This document shows, piece after piece, positions 1-11,467 of a DNA stretch of 64,000 nucleotides (its first letter is position 1; each line of letters begins with the position of its first letter). A model generated the notes under the pieces. The model saw only the letters and a program-made list of their open reading frames with translations. It was not told the origin of the DNA and searched no databases. The position numbers and the translations under genes were made by a program. Location of the stretch: assembly GCA_905250025.1 (NCBI GenBank), contig CAJNOJ010000091.1, positions 302,805 to 366,804 of the forward strand, in the 5' to 3' direction. The stretch comes from Adineta ricciae. Lineage: Eukaryota; Rotifera; Eurotatoria; Adinetida; Adinetidae.

Positions 1-437
1 GAGAGAAAGAGGCAAAAAAGAACAGAATTAACAACGACAATCAGAAAAAAGGCAAAGAAATCAATGACACATATACGAACACATATGCACGCTGGTTTGG
101 TTTCAGCTCAATGAAAATCATTTTGTACAAAGTTTATGAGAATAAGAGCGACAAAGCAAAACAAAAATAGATAGAATTGAGAAAGCACCGGGCTTGTTAT
201 GTATAGAAGAATTGTATAAACGAAAGAGTATAAGAAATTGAGAAAAAAAAACGATAAGGAGAAGAAACCGACAGACAAAGTCAAAGAGAGGGAGAGAAAA
301 GGTAGATCTTTGTGTGTATGTAGCGATTGCATCGTATTGCGAGAAGCGACATGCATACAGAGATAGATGTGAGATCCGACACAGGCAAAATAAAGGAGAA
401 ATAATAATCGTAGTACGAATATGAGTGAAGTGATTTA
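1..437. other. non-coding, 3' flank of the first gene
   Basis: Purine-rich AT-rich sequence with many gaaag and gagag runs lies downstream of the minus-strand gene that stops at 438. I see no coding exon or RNA gene. It is probably 3' UTR and spacer. Confidence 0.5.
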
Positions 438-2550
438 TTATCTGAAAGGAGGAGCGGGCGAAGAAGAAGATGATGATAAATTAACATTTGATGTCGTTGA
501 ATTGGAAGGAATCGTTGGTGTCATTGGATAATTTGAGGACATTTGTCTCGTCAACTGCTGCTGCTGCTGCTGCTGCTGTTGATGTTGTTGCTGTGGTGGC
601 AAAGAATTGGAATATGCCGGTACAGATGACTGTCGATAATATGACGGAGGATAGACATTTCCTGTACCAGTGCTTGCATTCGATGGCGAATGAGTGACAT
701 GTGATCCAAGTGTATCATAGGAGGATGTCGATGACGATGACGATCCATAATTAGTCGATGAAGGATGACTATTTGGTATTGAATTTATCGATGATGGCAA
801 AGTGGAAGATGCCGATGCGCATGTGGCTGTCATTATCATTGGCGAATTCTGCTGTGGGGTTGATGACACATTCACTGAAGAACTTGTTGCTGATGTATAA
901 CTATAATGTTGAGGTACTTGATATTGCTAAAAGAAAAAAGGGAAAAGAACACGATGAGATAAAATATGAATAAATTATTTTCATCTGACTTGATTATGCG
1001 CTTGGTATGGATAAGAAGGATAAGAAGAATAAGATGACATCATTGATGGATATCGATTAGGATAATAACGATTAGGTTGTTCAAAATGCTGGGGTCGGGT
1101 GGGATAGTTATACATTTGTTGTTGCTGTTGAGCTTGCGGTGGTTGGGATGGTTGTTGCGATACGGGTAGCGGTTGAGATTGCTGTTGCATTCGATACGTG
1201 TCAGGATACTGTTGAACTGCATTTGTTAAATACGGTGTTTGTCGTATTGTTAACGAGTCTGATCTAGTCATCATTTGCTGTTGTTGGTGTTGCTGCTGTT
1301 GTTGTTGTTGTTGCGGTGGTGGATATCTTTTGTTGTATTCCATATTTTTTTGTATAGATAAATTATTATTATTATCTGACAGAAGAAATGATGAGTTCAA
1401 CGTATTTAAAAATGCAATTAATCCTTCGGCGGTCAAATAATCTTGAGGATTGGGGCAGTTGGATAGGGGATATGTATCAAATGTTGTTAAGTCAAGATCT
1501 TTCACGTACGATGAAAAAGTCAAATCGGAAAAGGATATCAACGATGTTGAAGATGAAGAGAATGGCATAGATGGCGATTGTGACAAAAGATTCGTCGATG
1601 GTGATGTTGAAGAAATGAGATTTGAAACAGGATTAGCATTAATATTCGTATTATTATTATTATTATTATTATTTTGATTCGTTGAATTTAGTGTTGCTGC
1701 CGAAGGTGAAGCTGTGGAAGGAGATGACGTCGATAAAATAGATGGTGAAGAGCACGAAGATGGATGTAGAGGAAAGTCTTGTTGATCAGTTGTTGTTAGT
1801 GGACACTGTTGCTGTGAGAGAGATGAAGATGACGGAGAAGAAAGAATATCAATTGGTTTCTGTTGAGAAGTTTGGCCATTTACACTGACGTTAATCACTG
1901 TACTCAAGGTGAAATGATGCGTTGGGGTATGAGCAATTTGACCAGTACCATTACTTGTACCACCGCCACACTCAATATCGATTTTCTGAGTTAACTCTGC
2001 TTGAAATGGGTAACAAGTCTACGAAAAGAGAAAAAAGTTAAAAAAAATGAGCAAAGACGAGAAGCAAACAAATTACTTGTGATTGCGACTGAGCATGGTC
2101 ATCACTGGTATTTAGGGATGATGTCGATGATGCCGAACCGATTCCATTCGTGTTTGTTTTTTGTCTTTTCCTCACATGTCCACCGCTATTACAATTTGCT
2201 GATGAAGGCGATAAACTCGGTGAAGTTGTCATCGCTGATGGTACGAGACCAGGGGTTGTTTTGTTCTGTTTTTGTTTACTATCTTCGAGTGAACGTTTCT
2301 CTTCGAAATGTTGGTAAAAATGACGTCGATGAGTATGTGTCATCAATGGATGAGGGTGAAGATGAGGATGATTATGCACCATATTTGTAGTATTAGTTGT
2401 ATTTGTAGTGTTTGTTGATATTTGTTGTTGATTTACACCAATAGGAACAACTTTTAAAGATTGTTCAACAAGTTTTTGTTGTTTAGTTGTTGACCATTCG
2501 AAATAATGGTGATCACTCGGTGTTGTTTGTTGTTGTGGAGGTGCCGCCAT
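438..2550 (-). CDS. low-complexity Gln/Ser/Asn-rich protein, possible transcriptional regulator
   Basis: Three exons can be joined in frame on the minus strand. Exon 1 starts at the ATG at 2550 (MAAPPQQQTTPSDHHYFEW) and ends at a gtaatt donor near 2077. Exon 2 runs from about 2020 to about 990. Exon 3 runs from about 928 to the stop at 438 and ends SSSPAPPFR. The protein is dominated by polyglutamine, polyserine and polyasparagine tracts, with a basic patch HVRKRQKTN near residue 125 that could be a nuclear localisation signal. The non-repetitive islands (FEWSTTKQQKLVEQSLKVV; TYPLSNCPNPQDYLTAEGL) are the likely functional parts, but I do not recognise the family. Low-complexity composition of this kind is common in transcription coactivators; that role is inference. 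Exon 2 could instead read through to a stop at 981, giving a shorter isoform. Confidence 0.6.
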
Positions 2551-5396
2551 ATTTCTGAAACAGAAAACAAGAAAATTTGACATCGATGTCAAATTACTCT
2601 CTACATCTATTTTTCTCATGTGTATATGTATGTTTTTTTTCTCTCTCGCTATCTACGTCCTATTTTCCTGCTGTTCTGATTCTTATTGCGAGATTTTGAC
2701 AGATGAGACAGGAAATCATGTACCTACCTGGGTATACATAGATTGTCAAGTTTCTATTTTATGTGTATAACAATAATAAGAAAAAATGAGAGAGACAGAG
2801 AGAAAGAAAGAGACCAATAATAATGATCACTAACAGTGACGGTGGCCAAACCACCACCACCACTACACTGTTGTATTGGGTATATGTGATGTTGTATGTG
2901 TGTCGCGTTCAATCGATCAGTCAGTCAGTCAGTCAATGAACGTTTGTTGCTGTTGCTTCTTCTTTTCTTCTCTTTCTTTTGCTTCTTCTTTTTTGGTGCG
3001 TCTCTTCTTTTTCTTATTCAGTCCGCCGCAGCAGCAATAGCAGCCGTTGAGGAGGAGGAGACGCTCTTTTTCGCCTCTCGCCACCATCACCATGATCATG
3101 TGCGTGTATGTTGCTGCTGTAGTTTGCTTCGTCGTCGTTCGTCGTCGATGAAAGATTTCAATATATATATATATCGTCGCTGAATGGTTATAGTTCAACT
3201 TCTCTCTTCTTTCTCGTTCTGTTTTCTCTCGGCGCCGTCGTTCGTTCGTTCTTTCGTCGTCGCTTGTTTGACCAAGGAGGAGTACAGGAATGAGAAGAAA
3301 AAAAATCTATAAGCATACACATACACACATGCATACATATAGCATGGTAGTGGTTGAGTGGAGTGTCGCCCGAAGAAGAAAATTCGCTATGTGTTCGCAA
3401 ACCTACGGACAGATAGATAAGAACAAATCGTGCGAGCAGTGAGCGAGAAAAGAGAAGAGAAGAGAAAGGAGAGTCTCGGGCACCGGCGCGACGTGCACAC
3501 GCGGTAGATCTATTTTCATATATTAATATGCATACACCACCCCCCATCACACATAAGAACGCAAGAAGAAAGAGAACACAAATGAGAATGAGACGATGAA
3601 GAGAAAAGAAAGAAACAGATTTCTATATGTTTGTAGGCTATACAGCTCAATTGGCAAGCGAGCGAGACGCGTGTGTGTATGTCGATTTCTCCTGTTCGCA
3701 GCATATATGGAGTATAGTGTCACCGATTTTTGTCGACAACAACAACGAACACACACAAATATATAGGAAAGAGAGAGAATGAAGAAGACGAAGAAAAGAA
3801 GGACTATCAATAGGCGCCACCAGCCATCAAAAGGAAGAGTGAGCTAAAGAAAAATGATGATTATTGTTATAAGTTCTGCTGGTACTCTTCTACACCAACG
3901 TTCGTATAACGCTGTCGATGAGGCAAAACGTCTGCTTTGTTCTTTGACATGCAATCATTTTTTCTCCGAACGTGTATACAGGAGAGAAAGCATCATAAAA
4001 AAAACAAAACAAATAACTGACTCTCATCTTGTAACAGTAATAATAATGAGAAGTTAAAATACTCCTCTTTCTTCTCTTGTTGTATATGTATCTTTCTTTC
4101 TCTCTCTCTCTCTCTCTCTATTACGTTTTCTTCCTAACAATCATTAACTAATCAAAGAAACTGATAGAATGATCAAACACACACATACATACATACACAA
4201 CGCAATGAATTGTAATAGTAGTAGTGGTAGTAGTTAGTAGTATTGAGTGGCTGCTCGCTCTCTCGCGCGTGTGTATATTTGTATGTAATGGTCGTCGACG
4301 GACGAGAGCAGCGATAGTGACATATGAATACGTGCATGTAACGGGTGACAGCAGAACAAGAAGAGAGACGAAGAAGGAGAAAACGACGAAGAAGAGAAGA
4401 AGAAGAAGGAGAAGAAGAGTACTACTACTACTATAACTACAGTTCTGTTTGTTGACTGCTGTCGAACGCCTTTTTCAGGTCATTGTTGGTTGACACAAAA
4501 CGATCTTTATACATTCGATCAAACAACAAAAGAGACTTAACTGGTCAACATAAAATAACAATATACATAAAACTAAAACGGGATGGTAACACGAATAGCT
4601 TATTTCTCATTGGAAAGAAACACACCAGACTCTCATTTTCAATCGTTTGACTTGTCAGAGCTAATTAAAAGAATTCTCGATTATGCACAAACTTTTGTTC
4701 TTTTCATCTTCTAATGATTCTAAATTGAATTTTGACTGACGAAAATTGACGCTTCAAATTCACTATAGGAATGAAGTCTGAGAAATTCTTTTCACTCAAT
4801 CCTAACATGGCTTCGCATTGTTCCAATTGAAATTGTAAATCGTTCGATTATGAGGACAGATATTCAAATAGAATAAAAACAATTACGCAATACAAATAGA
4901 GCAAAAAAAGTCAGAACGATTCGCAGTATGATGATCAGAATGTTTAGCTTGGAATACATTTATTACTTGGTAGTCTATTGATGGCAATCATAATCTATTT
5001 CCGAAAGCTCTTGAAAATGATTATCTATTGAAATATTTGCTCTTTGTTAGAATGTTAAAGACGAACTTTGAAAGTGATTTGGGTACAAATCAGTAGAAAT
5101 ACTTTTATTATGTTCATTAGATGAGTGATACATTTTTTTTGCTACATGTATTTCGGAGTTTATTGATTAATTGTCTTAAAACAATTTAGTCTGTGCAAGA
5201 AGAACGATTTTCACTGAGCTTTCAATTTTGGTATAGGTTACGAGATCTGAGTATTACTGATTGACACATTTTCATGGATAACTGGTGATAGCATAGTATT
5301 TTATGACCAGAAAATATACTATTCGGTATGAAGAAGCGATTTTCTTTTGATCGCCTGTTGACGACAGTTAATATCGAGCCAAGGGAAGGTGAGCAT
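2551..5396. other. intergenic, microsatellite-rich
   Basis: No convincing exon. It holds simple repeats, including a (TC)n run at 4091-4119, a GAA-rich run around 4386-4420 and long purine/pyrimidine-biased blocks around 2930-3300 and 3560-3600. ORFs here are short and compositionally biased. The part next to 2550 probably contains the 5' UTR and promoter of the preceding minus-strand gene. Confidence 0.5.
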
Positions 5397-6859
5397 CTAC
5401 GAAGCGAACAAATCTTCGGTAATTGAACTTTCTGCAACAAAAATTAGTAATAACTCACAATTTGTCGTATTAATTTCGATTGATTTTGGTGGTACGACAA
5501 GTGTCGGCTGGCCCGAAGTGGGTCGCCAAACTAAAACTTGAGCCGAATTAGCTAATAAACCAGACATAAAACGAAACAATTTCTTTTTTTTTTATTACAT
5601 TTCATCGATAAAATCGCATTACCAGTTGGTGGGTAGAGCGCACAAGTTGGAATGGCTAAATTTTCATCATAGATCGTCGGTTGTTGAGGTGACGGATCGG
5701 ATATAAGCGTTGATCGTCGACCTCGTTGTCGTTTTGGATCGACAGCAATCTCAATAATCTTTTTCCATTCAACAGTTCGAAGAATATAGATATCCTGTCA
5801 ATGATCAAAGTCTTCGAATGATCGTTCAGTTACCGTTTTTACTTTAGATTCGAGATCCATTGCTGCAAGCCAAACGAGAAAATGTTGATTGCGATAGATA
5901 TGTGTTAGACGTGGTATTTCTTCGTCACTTGTTGGAATATCCCAAGGAATCATAAAATCAAGAATAAAAAGAAATCGAGATACAAACATTCGAAAATATT
6001 TATTCGATTTTTTTGTCGATGACTGGCAAAGGTAGTGATTCTCAATTGATTATTCAAATTTGAACATACCAAGGATGAAAAAAATCTCTCATTGTCACCG
6101 TATATTTCGATGAATGCGAGATCGGCCCATTGATCGTGACCACTTGGTGTGAACTTCCATACCACGGATAATTTCGTCCATCGCTATCGTTAATCAATGG
6201 TTTCTCACGGGTGACCATCTCCGGAAATTCCCACGATGTATAACCATAATCTCCGTAGGTATCTATGCGCAAAAAGCATCGAGTTATTGCCATCGAATAT
6301 ATCATTCGAATGAAATTTACTAAAGAATTCCATGTGAGTACAAGCTTGTATCCATCCGATTTTCCAATTTTGATTTTCGTCTATCGTGGGCATTTGAAAT
6401 GTGACATGGCATTTGAATTGTGGAGTTTTATATTTCAAGACTGATGAAGAACTCTCATCGATAACAGTTGGTTTACTTTCGATTTCTGCACGTAAATCGA
6501 GAATTTTAATACGTGGTGGTGACGGGCGAGATTCGATCGTAAGATTCGTGGTTGATGGAAGAATATGTCGGGTATGTTTTGAGCGTGAAGGACTTGGATT
6601 GTTCAGGAGATTTGATCGAGTATTGTGAGGTGTTATGGGAGATGAGTCCGGAATGGTCGGGTGTAGTTTCGACGATTGTCGATGTTTATCAGATGTTGAC
6701 TGATTCTGAAAATGCTTTTTTCGGTAATTCAAAATGAGGAGATGCATTTTGTCTACCTTTGAATATTTTTCCTTCTGCTCATGAAGTTTGAATGTTTCGA
6801 TTATTCGATTTGTTGAATATCTTCGTTGTCGATTATCTGCATCGAGTTCGTTTTCTTTA
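5397..6859 (-). CDS. FAM78A: FAM78 family protein (5' end not resolved)
   Basis: Exons at 6321-6859, 6070-6262, about 5834-5942, 5633-5794 and 5397-5551 join in frame. From N to C the product has VIDESSSSVLKYKTPQF, then GWIQACTHMEFFNTYGDYGY, then DSDGRNYPWYGS, then LTHIYRNQHFLVWL, and finally NSAQVLVWRPTSGQP near the C-terminus. This series of blocks matches vertebrate FAM78A/B in order and spacing. The molecular function of FAM78 is not established. The first resolved exon begins at an acceptor (6860-6861) in phase 2, so at least one 5' exon lies upstream and was not identified. A Ser/Pro-rich insert of roughly 100 residues precedes the conserved core. The junction between 6070 and 5942 lacks an ordinary AG acceptor (see findings). 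Confidence 0.88.
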
Positions 6860-9079
6860 CTGAAAACACAGAAAATGTCAAAAAAAATCTCGTGCTTTCC
6901 TTTCGAATAGATTTACTAATTATCTCGAGATTTACGGGATTGATGCTGAATAAATCTATATGAAATCTCCAAAGTTTTCTTCGAAATTTCGCGAATAATA
7001 TTCAAACTTTTCTGGTGGATATCGAAGAGTCTTCTTTGATGTGAAAGTTGTTTTGGAATCAACGAACAAATGCCGCGACATCGACTAGATCTTCATCTTT
7101 GATTAATACTTGCCTATTATTCACAAATCTAATCTTTTATTCGGAAATCGTTCTTACGTAATAATCAATTAAAGCTCATAACCAGTGAAAGCAAAGAATC
7201 AATTGAATAAAACTGAATCAGAAAGAAAATTCGAAATCGCAACTAAACTACTAATGCGCCATTGATATCATGTTTTCATCACTAGTATTCAAATGAATCA
7301 AGTGCAGAGAGAAAGGCCGAGAAGAGCAGGCAGATGTCATTGATCGAAAGAATAAAACAATCTTTGAAGTGGTCGCACCTCCGGTCGGTAAGAATTGAAG
7401 AGGTGGAGTCAGGAAGTGTGCGTGTCTTGCAGAAGATTGTTCTTCGTCTTTCTCTTTACCTATGCCATGTAATACCAACGAACGCTATTCATTATTCGTC
7501 AACAACATGGATGATCACGTTCGGCGGATGTCGCATAGATGTGTTTGATCTTGTATGTTCTGTTGCTGCCACTCATTCTTTCAGAAGTTCTAGTTGACTT
7601 TCACCTGGGTATTTGTTAACATATACAAACACTGATTTGTTGATAATAATGATCGATTGATTAACACCGACAACAATACCGTCAATATGTGACTTATCGA
7701 CGAAAGAGAAAATCACGACAATCGAGCGATCGATCAATCAATCGAATGTTGATTTTCCGTTAGGTGAGTAACTTCAGTCGTCGACGTCTCTCGTTCTCTT
7801 TTTTTCTCACACAGACTTAATTGGCGAATAGAGATAGCATTGCTGCCGTCAATATGTAAGTGTTTGTTTGAGATTCTCACCTTCTTATATGTTCTGACAT
7901 GGTCTGTATGTTTATCGAATCAGATTAAACGATTGATAGACTGAGAATTAAGAAGAATAAATCGTGAAAGACAGATAGATTTGTTTGCTTGCATCGTTTT
8001 CTTATCGATGATCATGCTTCGTCTCTCTCTGTCCAGATTTTTGATCTCTATCAGATGAGAATTTTCTTCATTGTAATGTTTATCTGTATGTCAATGTTAC
8101 ATGATAAAGTTTTCAACAATGATCACATCGATGAACTTCGAATATCAAGTATTTCATGTCGTTCTTCTGCATTTGTCAATTGGAGATATTGAAGGTCGTA
8201 TTTACTTACGATTATTCTCCTTCTCTACTTACTCATGTGTTGATAATGCTTCTCTCAACAAGACTTTCGCTGTACTAAGCAGAGAGTTCGAAAGTTAACA
8301 GAGAAAAAAGAATCGTTTGCCCTCAAATTGCAGCTTTTAGAAGACCTTTCAGGCAAAACATTACATACTGTTTATATCCTTGAACTATCAATGAGATTTG
8401 CTCTGTGCAACGGAGTGTCAAGCCGGATATCATATATTCTCAGGATGTCTTCAGGTGTCCGACAAAAAGAGTTGTTCTTCTCTATTGGTAGATTATTTTT
8501 TGTTATTGTTTCACCAGAATTTTACGTGTCATAGAGAGAAAAACGGAGCAAAGGAAGCAAGAGAAGCAATGAGCGAATGTAAAATAACATAACGTCAATG
8601 TCAGTGTATTACTTTTCTCGGCAATACATTCAGCCAATGAGTAACGGCAGCAGAATAAATGCTTCTTTCTCGTTTCTTTTTCTTCTTACTTCAAACAGCC
8701 AATCATTGCCGAGCATTGCTACCAAATTGAGCAAATATTTGCCATCTTTCTCTCTTCTTTCTCTCTCAAGAAACACATACGCATATATTCTCGACGACGA
8801 AGTTGTTGACGCAACTACCTTACAATACCGATCACCAGAAGGATATCAATTGACTGAAAAGGTGAGAATTTCTCTTGGACATATTTTGTCTCAATAGAAC
8901 AAGTGGCAACAGCTGAACGCGAAGAGGAGATCGAGAGAAAAGATGAGACCATCTGTAGCCGTTTTTTCGAGTATATGAGCATCCTTATCATTATTTAGCC
9001 TTGTTAAGAATAAGACAACTTTTCGAAAGGAAAAGTCAAAAAGTCTTCTCGTGATTTCATCGCAAAATTTTCCTTTAGA
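6860..9079. other. intergenic region between divergent FAM78 and LMX1 genes
   Basis: No supported coding exon. The missing first exon of the FAM78 gene should lie here. An ORF at 8598-8861 ends at a good gtgaga donor at 8862 and could be a 5' non-coding exon of the LMX1 gene: the acceptor at 9077-9078 sits one base before the LMX1 ATG, but the ORF's own reading frame does not join it in phase. The region is otherwise AT-rich. Confidence 0.4.
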
Positions 9080-11467
9080 ATGCACGAACCACCATCGACA
9101 CCCTCAAATACAGTTGGATCTACTATTTGTGCAAGTTGTTCACTCCCAATCGAAGAACAATTCTTATTATGTGTGATGGGCACATATTGGCATGAACGTT
9201 GTCTTGTCTGTGTTGAATGTCAGGAACCATTGGTAGCCACATGTTATCACAAAGAAGGGAAAATCTATTGTAAAAGAGATTATTTGGAGTAAGTATCATG
9301 CAAATGAACGCATCGACTCGATATCAATCGCTTCCGGGATATGCGCTTCTTTTTTTTTCTTCTTTGCTGTTTTTCCTCATCACTGACTGCGCAATCAAAA
9401 CATGTCCAAGATCACTAGAATAATTTTTTAATTAGAATTTCTTCTTCGAATATTTTTTTTCTCTTCAAACGGATGCAGATGTATCTGTTTGGGGGCAGTG
9501 AAAGAGACAGTGGAAAAAAAGAGGACGAGGAATGAATATTAAAAAAAAAGACGAGAAAAACTATGTGTTGATGTCCGACATAGAAACGGAAGTCATTGTG
9601 AACGGAAGTCGACGCGTATCCTGAGATATCTGTTTTCAGGGCATCGATGAAGATACATCGAGCGTAAGAGTACTTCTACTTCACTGTTTATGAGAATTGA
9701 CAGAGCACGTGCACATACACCTTTTGACTGTTTCTCGTTCTCCCTTGCTCCTTCGCTCTTTTGCGTTTTTTCAAGTGCTCGTCATCGTCAATTGTTGTAG
9801 GTTGCTTATTTACATGCACAGACAGACCTTTACTACTATATATTCCCTTTCCCTCTTCTTCACTCTTTTTTTCCAGTTCAATAGATGACGGAGAAACTGA
9901 GTGAGATACTTATGTGTGCCACAATCGATCGTTCATGCTCTTGCTCGTTTTTTCAAGTGTTCATATGGCAGGCAATGCGACAAAAAGAATGAGAATGAAT
10001 TGAGCAGACATTGATCATGATCAGTTTTCATTGTCATTATATATACATACAATAGATTGGAAAAAAACTTGGAGATTTTTTCACAAAAGAGAAAGATTGA
10101 CAGTTGAGAGTCGTGCACAGGTGTTTATCTCTTTTACTAGGTAAATCTATTGTGTGAGTCAAGTGTCGATTGATTTTTACATGTGATTTGTATGTGTGAA
10201 AAAGACTTCGAGTTGAATCATTGTTTCTATTTTTGTTTCTATAGAATATTCGGCATGCGATGTTCGAGATGCAAAGCAATTCTTGGACCGGATGAAATAA
10301 TTATGAAAACATCGGGTCAAGTGTTTCATTTACAATGCTTTAGATGTTCATTCTGTGATGATCGTTTACATAAAGGTGATCCATATATGTTTCACGATGG
10401 CTTACTTTTTTGCCGTGCCGACTTTCAACATCATCATTCGCAAATGCAACAACACCACCACCAACAACAACAACAAATGATTTCGTCACATCATCTCCAA
10501 CCTCCTCTTCAATGTAATCGAAGTAAGTGTTGTTTGAAAAGACGATTTTTCAAAGAAGGAATTGTTCGATATCTGATTGGTTAGGCGATGAGGAAGATAG
10601 TTATGAAGATGATTGCTGTTCATCAGATGCAGTGACAATGAGTAATGGAATTCATCAATCTGGACATGGTCATATCAGCAAAGGTCGCGGACCCAAACGG
10701 CCAAGAACGATTTTAACATCAATTCAACGACGAAAATTTAAACAAGCGTTTGATGTCAGTTCTAAACCGTGTCGGAAGGTAAGAAAGAGAGAGAGAGAGT
10801 GTGTGTGTATGGGAAGTTTTTGTTTATTATATATGAATCTGTTTGAATTTAGGTACGAGAAAGTCTTGCGGGTGAAACTGGATTGTCAGTCCGTGTTGTT
10901 CAAGTATGGTTTCAAAATGAACGAGCAAAAGTAAGTTTTCTTCAACGAGAAGTTCTATTGGGTGTTTTTGATTTGTTCAGATGAAAAAACTGCAACGTCG
11001 TCAATTACAAAATAACACCAATGAAATGGGTGAGAAGAAGTCGAAGAAAAAAATGTCAAATGATGGTCTATCGAATCATTATATATTCGACGATGAGGAG
11101 GAAAATATTGGTAAGATCATTTCTTCTATTTATCAACAAGTGGAAAATGATAAAAATGGTTTTCGTAGAAGATAGTCGATGTTCATCGGAAGAATCGATT
11201 TCGCACAGTATTTCCAATGGTTTTGGCTCATCCAATGATGAAAACAACAAACACGAATCAAGTAAGTTATGTTCAACAATGATAACTTGCTATGGAATTG
11301 AATTTCTAGCTGATGGTCGACATCTTCATATAATGAATGAGAATTGTTATTCAACGCACGACAACTCTGATGGTGATATGAATAGCGATCCAAGAAATTG
11401 CAGTCAAAATCCTATTGACAAACTCTATTCAATGGCCCAAAATGCTTATTATTGTTCAGCGTGTTAA
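9080..11467 (+). CDS. LMX1: LMX1-type LIM-homeobox transcription factor
   Basis: Exons 9080-9288, 10245-10522, 10585-10778, 10853-10930, 10981-11110, 11169-11261 and 11310-11467 join in frame. Two LIM zinc fingers (CASC..CLVC and MRCSRC..CFRCSFC) occupy about residues 15-130. They are followed by an acidic linker ([10 protein letters not shown]) and a homeodomain starting [20 protein letters not shown] and ending [19 protein letters not shown]. The [12 protein letters not shown] segment in helix 1-2 and the C-terminal NPIDKLYSM tail are hallmarks of LMX1A/LMX1B. LMX1 proteins are nuclear DNA-binding factors that specify neurons and limb or epidermal structures in other animals. The start is at 9080 because a TGA would precede it in frame if the upstream donor at 8862 is used. 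Gln50 of the homeodomain is followed by NERAK where vertebrates have NQRAK. The intron at 9289-10244 is unusually long for this window. Confidence 0.95.

Noticed and set aside
2929-3198. Overlapping ORFs in the 2.9-3.8 kb region
   Set aside because: Simple-sequence purine/pyrimidine tracts lack stops by composition. No domain or splice structure supports coding.
8598-8861. Coding first exon for LMX1
   Set aside because: It has a good donor but its frame does not join the LIM exon. In the only joining phase a TGA precedes the ATG at 9080, so at most it is a 5' UTR exon.
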